Shown piece by piece: positions 37,301-47,198 of a stretch of DNA of 64,000 nucleotides. The notes under the pieces were generated by a model. The model was given only the letters and a program-made list of their open reading frames with translations. It searched no databases and was not told the DNA's origin. The first letter of the stretch is position 1. Each line of letters opens with the position of its first letter. The stretch is from Paraspadella gotoi (lineage: Eukaryota; Chaetognatha). Where the stretch lies: assembly GCA_051294375.1 (NCBI GenBank), contig CM119266.1:11753786-11817785 (forward strand). Direction: 5' to 3'. Made by a program: the position numbers and the translations under genes.

Positions 37301-38219
37301 TAAGGCCTCCAACACTCTTACAAGATAATGACATAGCAGGTCCCTGCAAGCTTTCAATCAAGACTCTCTCACAGCCTGGCTTCCCTATCGATGAAGTGGT
37401 ATAATATTTCAAAGAATGTTTCAATTGTATGAAAAGACCACTCCCATAAGTATTAGATCGGGGAATACTTATTGTACTCCGCACTAGCATCAAAATGGTA
37501 ACAGGTATCATTTAGGATCTCCGAAACGAGCAAACGTAATCGTCGCGCGAATTCAGACGCTGAATAGTTAGATATATACGGAGATATTGAATAAACCCCC
37601 GACGTTCAAACTTCAAACCAAAATTACAAATTGAAAAGAGAGAGGGAGAGAGAGAGAGTGAAGAGAAGACCGGAATTAACCGCCCCTCTGAGATAATCTC
37701 CAAGATCAGGGTTCACGAATCAAGGATCGGTGAATCAAGGATCTGTTTTGTTCCTCCTCCAAATTTTTAGCCCAGTTATAACCTCCGTTGCGAAACCTTT
37801 CACATTCGTCACGAGACGTAGATGACGATGACGACGTAGATGACGAAGGACGACGTCCAACGTCCACGGTTCCTCATCTGTTCCGGTTCGCAGTTTACTA
37901 GAGAAGCTTTTGATGTCTGGCGGACGAAAGCGGAGCACTAAACCCACGACCTTGGCCAGCGCTTAAATGTTGTGTCATATCCGAAGTTTTATGACCTCAA
38001 TAAACAAGTTCCTGAACTCGTTAATTTTTTTTCAACTTTTTCGAATGCGATTTCTTTGCGGAAATTTACATATTTTCGCGCTAATCCTTAGCAAGAGTAC
38101 GTCGAGTCCCGCATGTAAAGTATTTAAAGTATTTAAAGTTAAATCGCGTTATCGTTAAAGTTGGTTAAGATTGGTCCCGAAAATTTTTTTTCGGAACCAC
38201 GATTTCAAGAATGTCATCG

Positions 38220-38285
38220 TGAACTTGCACAATGTATATTTATTTGTGCGGATCCAAGAGGTGCAGAGGGGAAAAAAGTTTTGTT

Positions 38286-38320
<35 letters not shown>

Positions 38321-38450
38321 AGTCCTTGTGTTTACTTATTCACTCTTACTTACTTACGATTTTGTATAATGTATATTTATTTTGTGCGGATCCAAGAGGT
38401 GCAGCAGGGGCAAAACGTTGTGTGTGTGTGAGGAGAGAGAGAGAGAGAAT

Positions 38451-38497
<47 letters not shown>

Positions 38498-38531
38498 GAG
38501 GAGAGAGAGAGAGGAGAGAGAGACGAGAGAG

Positions 38532-38566
<35 letters not shown>

Positions 38567-38585
38567 TGTGCTTGTGTTTACTTAC
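38220..38585. repeat. Local duplication with two (GA)n arrays
   Basis: A unit (AATGTATATTTATTTGTGCGG, GATCCAAGAGGTGCAG, a GA array, TTGTGTTTACTTA) occurs twice in tandem, starting at about 38231 and 38368. The second array is longer, about 130 bases with G insertions. This is a direct segmental repeat of about 137 bp, not just a microsatellite. Confidence 0.8.
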
Positions 38586-38689
38586 TCACTCTTCAGTGGA
38601 AACAGAAAACGGATAAATCGTTTTGTAAAAATTCGAATGATTAAATTCGCAACGAACTAGTAGTTTCGCGCTTTTTCAATTTAACAAAC

Positions 38690-38765
38690 ATTGTGAATGC
38701 TTTCTTTCGTTTAAGACTTACAAGCAAGTCGAAACATGTGCGTTATTAATTGTTTCTATTAAAAA
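38690..38765 (+). ncRNA. Relic of a second hammerhead-like element
   Basis: The 3' half of a hammerhead is readable: a stem II (GACTT, loop, AAGTC), then CGAAAC and ATGT. The 5' CTGATGA box is missing. Like the motif at 23669-23820 it sits between inverted flanks (ACAAACATTG and CATTGTTTGT). This supports a dispersed ribozyme-bearing repeat, but this copy should be inactive. Confidence 0.4.
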
Positions 38766-39072
38766 TCATTGTTTGTAAACAAAATACTTATTTTCTTCTC
38801 TCAAACAAATTTAACAAAGGAATTCTCTTTCTTTCCTTTAGAAAAACTTTTGATGAAAATTTCGTCAAAAGTTAATTCTCATGGATTTTTTGGGGATCAT
38901 TTTCATATTACACACACAATTCATAATGCAAGTTTATTAGCATCTTAATAAATTTATACTATGTACATGACATTTTATAAAATAATTTTATCTCTATTAT
39001 TTCCCTTTCATTCCTGCCGATTATTTGAAAAATCGTTTTGATTCCAGCTCAGTTTTTCGTCGAAAAAATAAA

Positions 39073-42000
39073 ATGGCGCCGCTCGACGTTAAGACGAGTC
39101 TGACCTACAACGTGGACGACGGCGTCCCGAGATTTCAACACGCGAAGAAGATGGACAGAAAAGAGGAGGAATTAAGCAGTGAGTCTAAAAGGATGATGAT
39201 TATGATTAAAGATTCGTTATTGAATATTGATAGATTGATCGATCGATGATGTTAAGCCAAATATCGAGATCTTTATCTCCCCTCACATCCTCGCCAGGCG
39301 GAACCAAAAAGGTGAAGGAGGTGGTGATTCGCGACGCCCGCGACGCCGATCTGGACTTCGACCTCGCCGGGTTCCAACTGGTCCACCACCCGCTTCCGAT
39401 GAAGACCGAGGACTTTTATGATAACGAGAAGGTTCGAACCTACCAATTTCTGTTTCTAACGTAAACTTTTAACTGAATTTTATGTTTTAAACCAGTTTTT
39501 CAGCTAATCCCATTAAGCATCCCATTACGATGTATGAAGTAGAGTCGATTCGAGTGCACTAATAGAGAATCGATTAGTTTGTGATTCTGCAAAGACGGAA
39601 TTTCAATTATTTTTCGTTGTCATGAGGTTCACCAAATTATTTTGTAATTATAGCTTCAACCCTCGAGAGTTAGGCGTTCCGATAACCGTTAATTTTGAGA
39701 AATTCGCTTAACCGTTTAAAACTAATATTTTTTAACGGTTAACCGTTAAAATCGGTTAATTTTATAATTTAACTTTAAAATATTATTATTTTAAATCAAA
39801 TAAAGTATTTAATGGTATTTTATCTTTAACTCTTGCTCCTGAATCTTTTTTATCTTCTATTTCAGATAGATAGATTTTAGTTAGTAAATGAAAAATTGGT
39901 TTAGCAAACTATTTAACATCTACCTATGATAATTAGCTAATTCAGATAATGGCATCGTATAAATCTTACTTTACAAAAAACTTTTTCTTTTGCGCTCATA
40001 GCATAATTATAAATATATAACAAAGGACAAAGAAAGAAAAAAATCACAATGTATATTCTAAATTCTATGTTTTGTTTTTTTTTTCTCTTTTTCTCTTTTT
40101 TCGTATAGTCTCTTCATTATTGTTTCTAGTTGTTAGTTTCTTGAACACTTGTTTTTTCTTGTTTTATTTTTCATAACCCATAACCAATTAAATTATAAAT
40201 TGATGATATTAATTTTTTGATGAATGTTTGATGTGATAGATTGATCCAAAGATTTATTTTTTATTTAAATTTTTTTTAGTTTTATTAAAAAATATATCAT
40301 GATTGAGAAAGTTTGTTAGCCTTAATGTCTTTTTAATTAGGTTTGCCTTCTATTATTAAAAAAATAGCAAATATATTATTTATATAAGAGAAAATGTATG
40401 CAAAACTTATTGCATGTGCATATATTTTTTTTTATATATTATATTGTCAATATATTCCTTGATGTAAATGCATAAAAATTTAATTGAAAGGAGAAAAAGA
40501 AACGAAAAAAAAATTGGGATGAAAATAAGTAAGAGAAAAAGAAAAAAACCACTGGAAGGAAGAAAAAAATAAAAAAGGGTAAAGAAAAGGGGAAAAAATG
40601 AGAGAAAAGAAAGGGGAAAAAGGAGGGGAAAAAGGAGGAAAAGAGAAGAGAAAAAAAAGAAAGGTACTGAATGAGGAGATTAAGTATAGAAAAAAGATTA
40701 AAGCGTTTGAAAAAATAACAAAGGAAAAAATAGGTAAAATGAAAAAGAGAGAGAGAGGTGAAAAAATATGGCGAGAAAAGAGAAAGAGAATAAGAGACGA
40801 CAAGAAAAAAATACTTTTCTTTTAAAAAATAAAAGATTTATACCAAAAAATAAAAAAAATCATATAAAATTACACGAAATTTTAACAGTTAAAATAAATA
40901 TTAACGAGTGAGGTTAAAATATTTTTAACCGTTTATTAACCGTTAACTGTTATAACGGTTATCGTAACCCTACTCGAAGCTTCGCAATCGTCACGTAATT
41001 GCATTTTTTTCTCTCAAATTCGAATCAAATCAATCGTCATGAGCTTTTGATTGTCCATCTACGATTTAAAAAAAAAATTACTACGCTCGCCAACTAACTT
41101 GTTTCTTCGTCAAAACATAAATTATCAACATGACTGCAATATGCAAATGACTTTTTTCTAACTTGAAAAAAAAATTGACAGATATGTGTTCAGTTTCAGT
41201 TTCATAACTTTTTATACGTATTCACAAGTCTCAAAGCAATGAAGTTTATTCCCAAGTCTATTTAAGTATGGAAATTGGTCAAATATATCCATCGGGAACC
41301 AAGAAATAGTATCAAAAAATGTTTTCTATTTTTAGGTGCGGAAGGTGTATTACCCTCAAATTGCTGACATGATTAAAAGAGCCACTGGCGCCGAAAGGGT
41401 CGACATTTTTCATCATCAAGTGAGGAACGTTGCAAAAAAGACGGGGGGCAACGACGTCGGAGACAACACCAAGATTCAGGGTAAGTTATGACAAGGTGTA
41501 AAAGATGTACAATATTAAGGCTAAACTGTTTTTAATTAAAAAATAATCTTAGAAGTGTAAATTGATATCTACTAAGGCGCTGAACAAGTTCTGTAAATAT
41601 AAATAATAATAGATTGTGGCGAATCCTAAATTCACCTCCCGTATAGGTTGGTGAAACTCGGCTCGTCCCAGTGGCTTGGACAGCTAAGTACTCGTTCACC
41701 ATCCGTGAGTTACGTCCTCTCAAGGTCACGCTGATTAAAGAGTGATGGTGTCTATTCCAACCCTGCCCTGAACTCAGAGCGCCAGGGCAGTCAGCGCCAG
41801 CAGTCGGGAGATTCCTCCCACCCCGGGCATCTTACATGTCTTCCCGTTACTATAAGATAAATAAAAAAAATAATCGTCTCTCCTTTAAATTTTAGTACAG
41901 TTTGCTAAAATAATGAGGTGTATTTTTCTATTCCCTACTTCAGGTTACGCCCCCGTAATCCACACCGACACCAGCGAAGAGGCGGCCAACCGTGCCTTCG

Positions 42001-42709
42001 CCTTCATGGCCTCCAGTCTGCCGGGCCGCTACTCCAAGGGCCGTTTCCTCTATTGCAACGCCTGGCGAAGCATCGACGGCGACAATCCAATCTACGATAA
42101 CTCGTTGGCGATGCTGGACGCTGCGTCGGTGCGGCCCGGCGACGCGCTGCCGCTGGATTTTTTTTCGTGAGTTAAAGAGCATAAAATTCGAGAAATTCTA
42201 GGTAAATTATAAACAGGATCAATATCCACACTTTAGATACATTAAACATAAAAAAAACCACATCATTAGAGTATTTATTTCTTCCGCTCCATCTTCCGCC
42301 CACACCGTCAAGCTTCAACCCCAACATGAAGCGCGAGGTCAAGGTGCTCCAGTATCGCCTCAACGAGCGGAGCAGCGACGCCCACCGGTGGTACTACTTT
42401 TCGCAGATGACGAAGGACGAGGCGCTGCTCTTCAAGCAGTGGGACTCGGATCCGGCACGACCGGCCCGCTCCACCTTCCACACGGCCTTCAAGGATCCGG
42501 CGGCCTCGCCCTCGGCGCCTTCGCGTCAGTCCATCGAGGTTCGCGCCATGGCGTACTTTCCCGACCACGCCCCGAATACGTGCCCGACAGGGAAAGTCTA
42601 TATCGTCTGGGCGACCATGAAGGCGAAAAAGTTAGGGTTGGTGGCGGCGGTGGGGGCTGTGGCGGCGGCCGCGGCCGCGGCCGTTTATTGGTGGATGTAT
42701 AGATCGTGA
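39073..42709 (+). CDS. AsaB/CmcJ-like oxygenase family protein with C-terminal membrane anchor
   Basis: Five exons, 39073-39178, 39298-39431, 41336-41480, 41944-42166, 42313-42709, join in phase to 334 residues. Landmarks of the AsaB/CmcJ-like (GA4-desaturase-like) 2-oxoglutarate oxygenase family appear in order: the FDLAGFQLVHH region, KVYYPQIADMIKRATGA, an HxD motif HTDTSEE (His135, Asp137), FLYCNAWRSI, NSLAMLDAASV, HRWYYFSQMTKDEALLFKQ, a distal His in FHTAFKDP (His259) and SIEVRAMAYF. Family members in fungi and bacteria hydroxylate or desaturate small molecules; the substrate here is unknown. Unusual is a C-terminal Gly/Ala-rich hydrophobic helix (residues about 308-333, ending YWWMYRS) suggesting tail anchoring. 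An in-frame ATG at 39025 would add 16 residues, but an acceptor at about 39048 argues for 39073. Exon 2's donor (GTTCGA) is weak. Confidence 0.87.
39671..40972. mobile_element. TIR element in intron 2 of the oxygenase gene
   Basis: Inverted ends TAGGCGTTCCGATAACCG and CGGTTATCGTAACCCTA, with several AACCGTTAA repeats just inside each end. Flanks are similar but not identical (CTCGAGAGT and CTCGAAGCT), as for a decayed 8-bp duplication, which would suggest hAT. The inside is AT-rich with a purine-rich stretch at 40480-40820 and no transposase. The inverted copy at 49935-51200 is part of the palindrome's right arm. Confidence 0.6.
41613..41853 (+). mobile_element. Dispersed repeat of about 240 bp in intron 3 of the oxygenase gene
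   Basis: A GC-richer block starts TGGCGAATCCTAAATTCACC and holds a CCCTGCCCTGAACTCAGAG / GCCAGGGC near-palindrome. Its first 60 bases also occur at 25063-25125, and the full unit recurs inverted at 49020-49255. It is probably a SINE or MITE; I see no clean A and B boxes. Confidence 0.55.
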
Positions 42710-43019
42710 AAAGAACGAAAAGTAAGGCTGGGTGGGTGCGGCTGATTCCTCGACTGTTAGTTTTTAATTGATTACAATTTGAAGATGGGATACTTTATCT
42801 CTTTTTTTTTTCATTTTGATTTTTTCAATGATTTACAATTTTAAAAATTTTATAACAAGCCTACTAATTTTGTAAACTTTTGTAAAAATCGGGATGTGTA
42901 TTTAGGTGCCCTCTCTGTGTCGATGTCTGAAACTTTGATCAATCAACAAAAGATTTCGGATTTTGGATTCCTTGATAACGATACTAATATTTAGTTTTGG
43001 TCTTTGTCAATAGAACGAG

Positions 43020-43025
43020 AATAAA
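43020..43025 (+). terminator. Possible polyadenylation signal of the oxygenase gene
   Basis: AATAAA about 310 bp after the stop codon, followed by AT-rich DNA. Nothing decides that this is the one used. Confidence 0.35.
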
Positions 43026-43484
43026 GATTCATTAATAGCCATTTGATGTTTTCAGTTGCTTAAAGCGAACAGCATTTATAGTTATTTTATATAGTATTCA
43101 TCATATCTATACGTAATCAATAATCAGTTAAAATTATCTAGAATGTATCGTTACGTAAATTAGTTTAGAATCAGCATCATATTTTTGAATTAAGGATTCA
43201 GATTTTTAGATTCTGGATTCAGGTTCCGACCAAAACCGCAAGAATCACCGTCGGCAATAAACGTCTCGATATCAAAGTCACCGACGTTTCTTTTCTTTCT
43301 TTTATTTTTTAAATCAAGTTTTTTTTTTTGTTTTTTTTTCTTCACGTCTACATCAGAGTGATTCAGTTTTTATTCTTTTTTGTCTTTATGGAAAAAGTTT
43401 TATATGTTAATTTTACTTTTTTTTTTCTAACACCCGGTCGTCTTTTTCTCAAAATCGCATCATTTACCATTTTCTGTACCCCAT

Positions 43485-43497
43485 TCCTCTCCTCTCT

Positions 43498-43585
<88 letters not shown>

Positions 43586-43600
43586 TCTCTCTCTCACTTT
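43485..43600. repeat. (CT)n microsatellite downstream of the oxygenase gene
   Basis: About 110 bases of CT with a few TTCT steps. The inverted arm has the corresponding GA tract at 47129-47227, shorter and with more interruptions. Confidence 0.95.
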
Positions 43601-44071
43601 CTTTTTTTCTTTCTCTCTTTTTTCGCCCACCCCATCGGATTTTGGAATCGGCCAAGAAACCCAAAGACTTTTCTACCTCAGGGAAAAGTTTTTGATTCCC
43701 CGCCACACAAGAAGAAAAAAAAAGAAACAAAAAAGAAAAAGAAAAGAAAGGGAAGAAAACGATGAAAGTTTTGAGAAAAGATGACAAGATTTTTAATGTA
43801 ATTTTGACTTGAGAAATTCGGATAACCAGTGCAAGAACAAAAACGTGGCATAATTAACCACAGAGAAAGAAAGAGAAGAATATCGAGCGAGAATTTAAAT
43901 TTAAGTACATTAAGGTTAGGTTTTAAAATTTGCACATTATAAATTAAAAAAAGAAAAAAGCGTGAAACGAAATTTTCTAATTTTTTTTCTTTTTTTCTTT
44001 TTCCTTTTAATTTTCCCCAAAGAAAAGAAGTAATTCAATCGAGTTCTTCTCTCCTTACGTGAAACGAGAGT

Positions 44072-44077
<6 letters not shown>

Positions 44078-44134
<57 letters not shown>

Positions 44135-44136
44135 CC
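44078..44136. repeat. (CT)n microsatellite
   Basis: About 28 CT units. Its partner in the right arm, 46549-46650, is longer and broken by GAAG steps. Confidence 0.95.
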
Positions 44137-44915
44137 ACCGAGATAAATTCGTATTTTTTGAGTAATTATATATCATATTTCATCTCATCCGAAATCGATT
44201 TTACCGCCACGTTCTCACTCATCGTTTCTTCGCTCATCTTCTCATCAAACCTTAATATTATTACTCACCTTCGTTTCTCTCCAACTCTTCCGTTGAATAT
44301 TTAACTTAAATCTTTAGTTAAACCATACATTGATATGCATATAAACTTTATAGTAGAGAAATGTATTTTTCGCGGTTTATTTTTGGAAATTGTTGTGCTT
44401 AAAAATTTCAATCTTGTATCAATGAAAATTATTTCATTTCGGAATTGAAGTTTTTTCTTATATGTGTAACTTTTTAACTTAATAAAAAACTATTATTTTA
44501 AATCGAATTTAATTTAATCTAATCAATTTAAAAATTCCATAAGTCTTTCATTCCGCTATGAATCGTATGTACGATTTAGATAAATACAATGATCCTCCTA
44601 AAAGGCTACTTCCTACTACATCTTTATTCGCCATTTCCATTCGCCATTTCCATTCGCTTTTCTTTTTTTTTAAAACTACGGAAAGAGAAAAAAATACCGT
44701 AAACGGCAGTTGCACAGGATTCGAACTTGGCGAGGAAGACGTAACTGAATCCTACAGATCGCCTCTCTTAACCAACGTCTCTCTCTGGCCAAACACTGCT
44801 GGTTCTATGCAGAACTTGATACTAAATCTATCATGTCCTCTCGTCAATTCAGTATGAAGTTTTATTATAAAAATTTTAGAATTTCCCCTGAACAGTTTTT
44901 CTTTAATAAAAGAGG

Positions 44916-44990
44916 CTCCCCGGCGGGAATCGAACCCCGGTTCTCTCGCGTGACAGGCGAAGGGAATACTCACACTATACTAACCGAGGA
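44916..44990 (-). tRNA. tRNA-Asp(GTC), possibly degenerate
   Basis: On the minus strand the acceptor stem TCCTCGG/CCGGGGA pairs fully, allowing one G-U pair. The anticodon loop CTGTCAC gives GTC, with an anticodon stem TTCGC/GCGAG. The D arm (TAGTATAGTG) and T loop (TTCGATT) are recognisable. It has extra bases before the anticodon stem and one base missing in the T stem relative to standard tRNA-Asp, so it may be a pseudogene or contain sequence errors. It lies in the spacer of the palindrome. Confidence 0.6.
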
Positions 44991-45114
44991 CTTGATTTCC
45001 AACTTGTTTTTTCAAAGCGAGAGTCTTTTTAAAACAGTGATGCAAACAGCGAATAGAAGTTGAAAAATATTGAAATAAAAAGTTTAAGTGGTAATACAGT
45101 GTATATTTTAATTT

Positions 45115-45235
45115 GTTTGGATCTAGATACCTCGAGTTGCTTGGTTATCCCATACTAAACAATGACTCCGGCGTGAAGCCAATCCACCAAGTTGGATCAG
45201 TGAGCGCAACAACGGGGCGATCTTCAATTAAATTA
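45115..45235. other. Unexplained GC-balanced block in the palindrome spacer
   Basis: About 110 bases stand out from AT-rich flanks. They contain possible stems, such as CCGGCGTGAAGCC and CCAACTTGGTGG near-palindromes. I tested it by eye against U1, U2, U4, U5, U6, 5S rRNA and tRNA and found no match. It could be a small RNA gene or a repeat fragment. Confidence 0.3.
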
Positions 45236-45654
45236 ACAGTTATAAAATGGTTATAAAATTTTATAAATTATATAAAGATTTGTCATGGAATGTAATTAGT
45301 GATTATCAATATAACAATTAGCAATTTTAATCCAAACTGGCGATAACAACGAAACAATTTTCAGTTCCTTCTTGAAAAAAATACTACTTAGTTAATTTTA
45401 GTATGAGTAAGAGATTTAAGTACTTTAGTATATAAAATTTATTTAATACATTTCTACTAGACGACTATAATTCAAATCGCGTGTATCGATTCCCCACAAT
45501 ATATCGTGCAAATCATTAAGCGCCCACGCAAAACCTCAACGTAATACAGATTGTGCTAATAAGCCACTGGACCCCGCGGGCAATTCGGGCCCTTTGCAAG
45601 GCCCCCGCCGCGGCGGTGGTTGGGAGAGGAGCGTCGGGAGAAGGGGAGAAGGAG

Positions 45655-46045
45655 TGAGAGAGTGAAAATGGCGAATGGAAATGGCGAATATGAAAATGGC
45701 GAGATTGAGATAGCGGCAGGAATGGGCGATGGAACTGAACGAATGTAAATAGACGGAAAAATTGGCGAAATGGAAATGGTGAATGGAAATGGCGAATGGA
45801 GGCGAAAAAGAAATGGGCCCAAGGAAAAATGGCGAATGGAGAATAGCGGATGAAAATGGCGGAAAAAGAAATAAGACGAATCAAAATGGCGACTGGAAAT
45901 GGCGAATGGAAGGTAAAATGGAATAGGGCAAATTATGAAATGGCGAAATGAAATGGCAGAAATGGAAAATGGCAAAATGGAATGGCAGCGAATAAGAGAA
46001 TGGCAAAGACGAAATGCGAATGGAAATGGGAATGAAATGGCGAAT
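45655..46045 (-). repeat. Expanded array of AAATGGCGAATGG-like units
   Basis: About 25 irregular copies of a 12-13-bp unit (AATGGCGAATGG). The left arm has only three copies, at about 44628-44660, so the array expanded or was mis-assembled on the right-hand side of the palindrome centre. Confidence 0.85.
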
Positions 46046-46570
46046 AAAGATGAAGTATGGAAGTAGCCTTTTAGGAGGACATGTATTTAATCTAAATACG
46101 TACATAGACGAATTCATAGCGAGAAATGAAGACTTAATGAATTTTTAAATTGATAGATTAAATTAAATCGAATTTAAAAATAATAGTTTTTATAAGTTAA
46201 AAAGTACACATATAAGAAAAACTTCAATTCCGAAATGAAAAATAATTTCATTGATACAAGATGAAATTTTTTAAGCAACAAACATTTTCACAAAGAATAA
46301 ACCGCGAAAAAAAAAAATAACATTTCTCCTACTATAAAGTTTATATGCATATCAAATGTATGGTTTAACTAAAGATTTAAGTTAAAATTCAACGGAAGAG
46401 TTGGAGAGAAACGAAAAGGGAGTATAATATTAAGGTTTGATGAGAAGATGATCGAAGAAACGATGAGTGAGAGATGTGGCGGTAAAATCGCTTTCGGATG
46501 AGATGAATATGATATATCAATTACTCAAAAAATACGAATTTATCTCGGTGGGAGAGAGAGAGAGAGAGAG

Positions 46571-46627
<57 letters not shown>

Positions 46628-47139
46628 TAGAGAAGAGAGAGAGAGAGAGAGTTTTTACTCTCGTTTCACTAAGGAGAGAAGAACTCGATTGAATTACTTC
46701 TTTCTTTGGGGAAATTAAAAGGAAAGAAAAAAAGAAAAAAAATTAGAAAATTTCCGTTCACACGCTTTTTTCTTTTTTTAATTTATAATGTGCAAATTTT
46801 AAACCTACCTTAATGTACTTAAATTTAAATTCTCGCTCGAATTCTTCTCTTTTCTTTCTCTGTGTGTTAATTATGCCACGTTTTTGTTTCTTGCACTGGT
46901 TATCCGAATTTCTCAAGTCAAAATTACATTAAAAATCTTGTAATCTTTTCTCAAAACTTTCATCGTTTCTATCCTTCTTTTTTTTTCTATTTTTGTTTCT
47001 TTTTTTTTTTTCTTCGTTGTGGCGGGGAATCAAAAAAACTTTTCCTCGAGGTAGAAAAGTCTTTGGTTTTCTTGGCCGATTCCAAAATCCGATGGGTGGG
47101 CGAAAAAAGAGAAGAAGAAAAAAAGAAAGTGAGAGAGAG

Positions 47140-47198
<59 letters not shown>

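Larger units (their letters stand above)
36774..38734. other. Intergenic region, no gene supported
   Basis: Contains a GA run just upstream of the transaminase start (36840-36860), the dispersed repeat at 37209-37300, short open frames without coding character and the GA array at 38287-38565. Promoters for the divergent transaminase and oxygenase genes probably lie here; no specific element stands out. Confidence 0.5.
38735..44660 (+). repeat. Left arm of a palindrome of about 13 kb
   Basis: The whole 5.9-kb segment recurs inverted at 45990-52063, in the same order, including the oxygenase gene, its intronic TIR element and its SINE-like repeat. Matching landmarks: GCGTTATTAATTG at 38735 and 52063 (inverted), the oxygenase start at 39073 and 51730, the CT tract at 43485 and the GA tract at 47129, and CTAAAAGGCTACTTCC at 44597 and its complement at 46060. 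The left arm keeps open reading frames. Confidence 0.9.

Noticed and set aside
37735-37947. Small minus-strand frame rich in Arg and His
   Set aside because: No splice context or recognisable motif; length is within chance for a local GC-richer patch.
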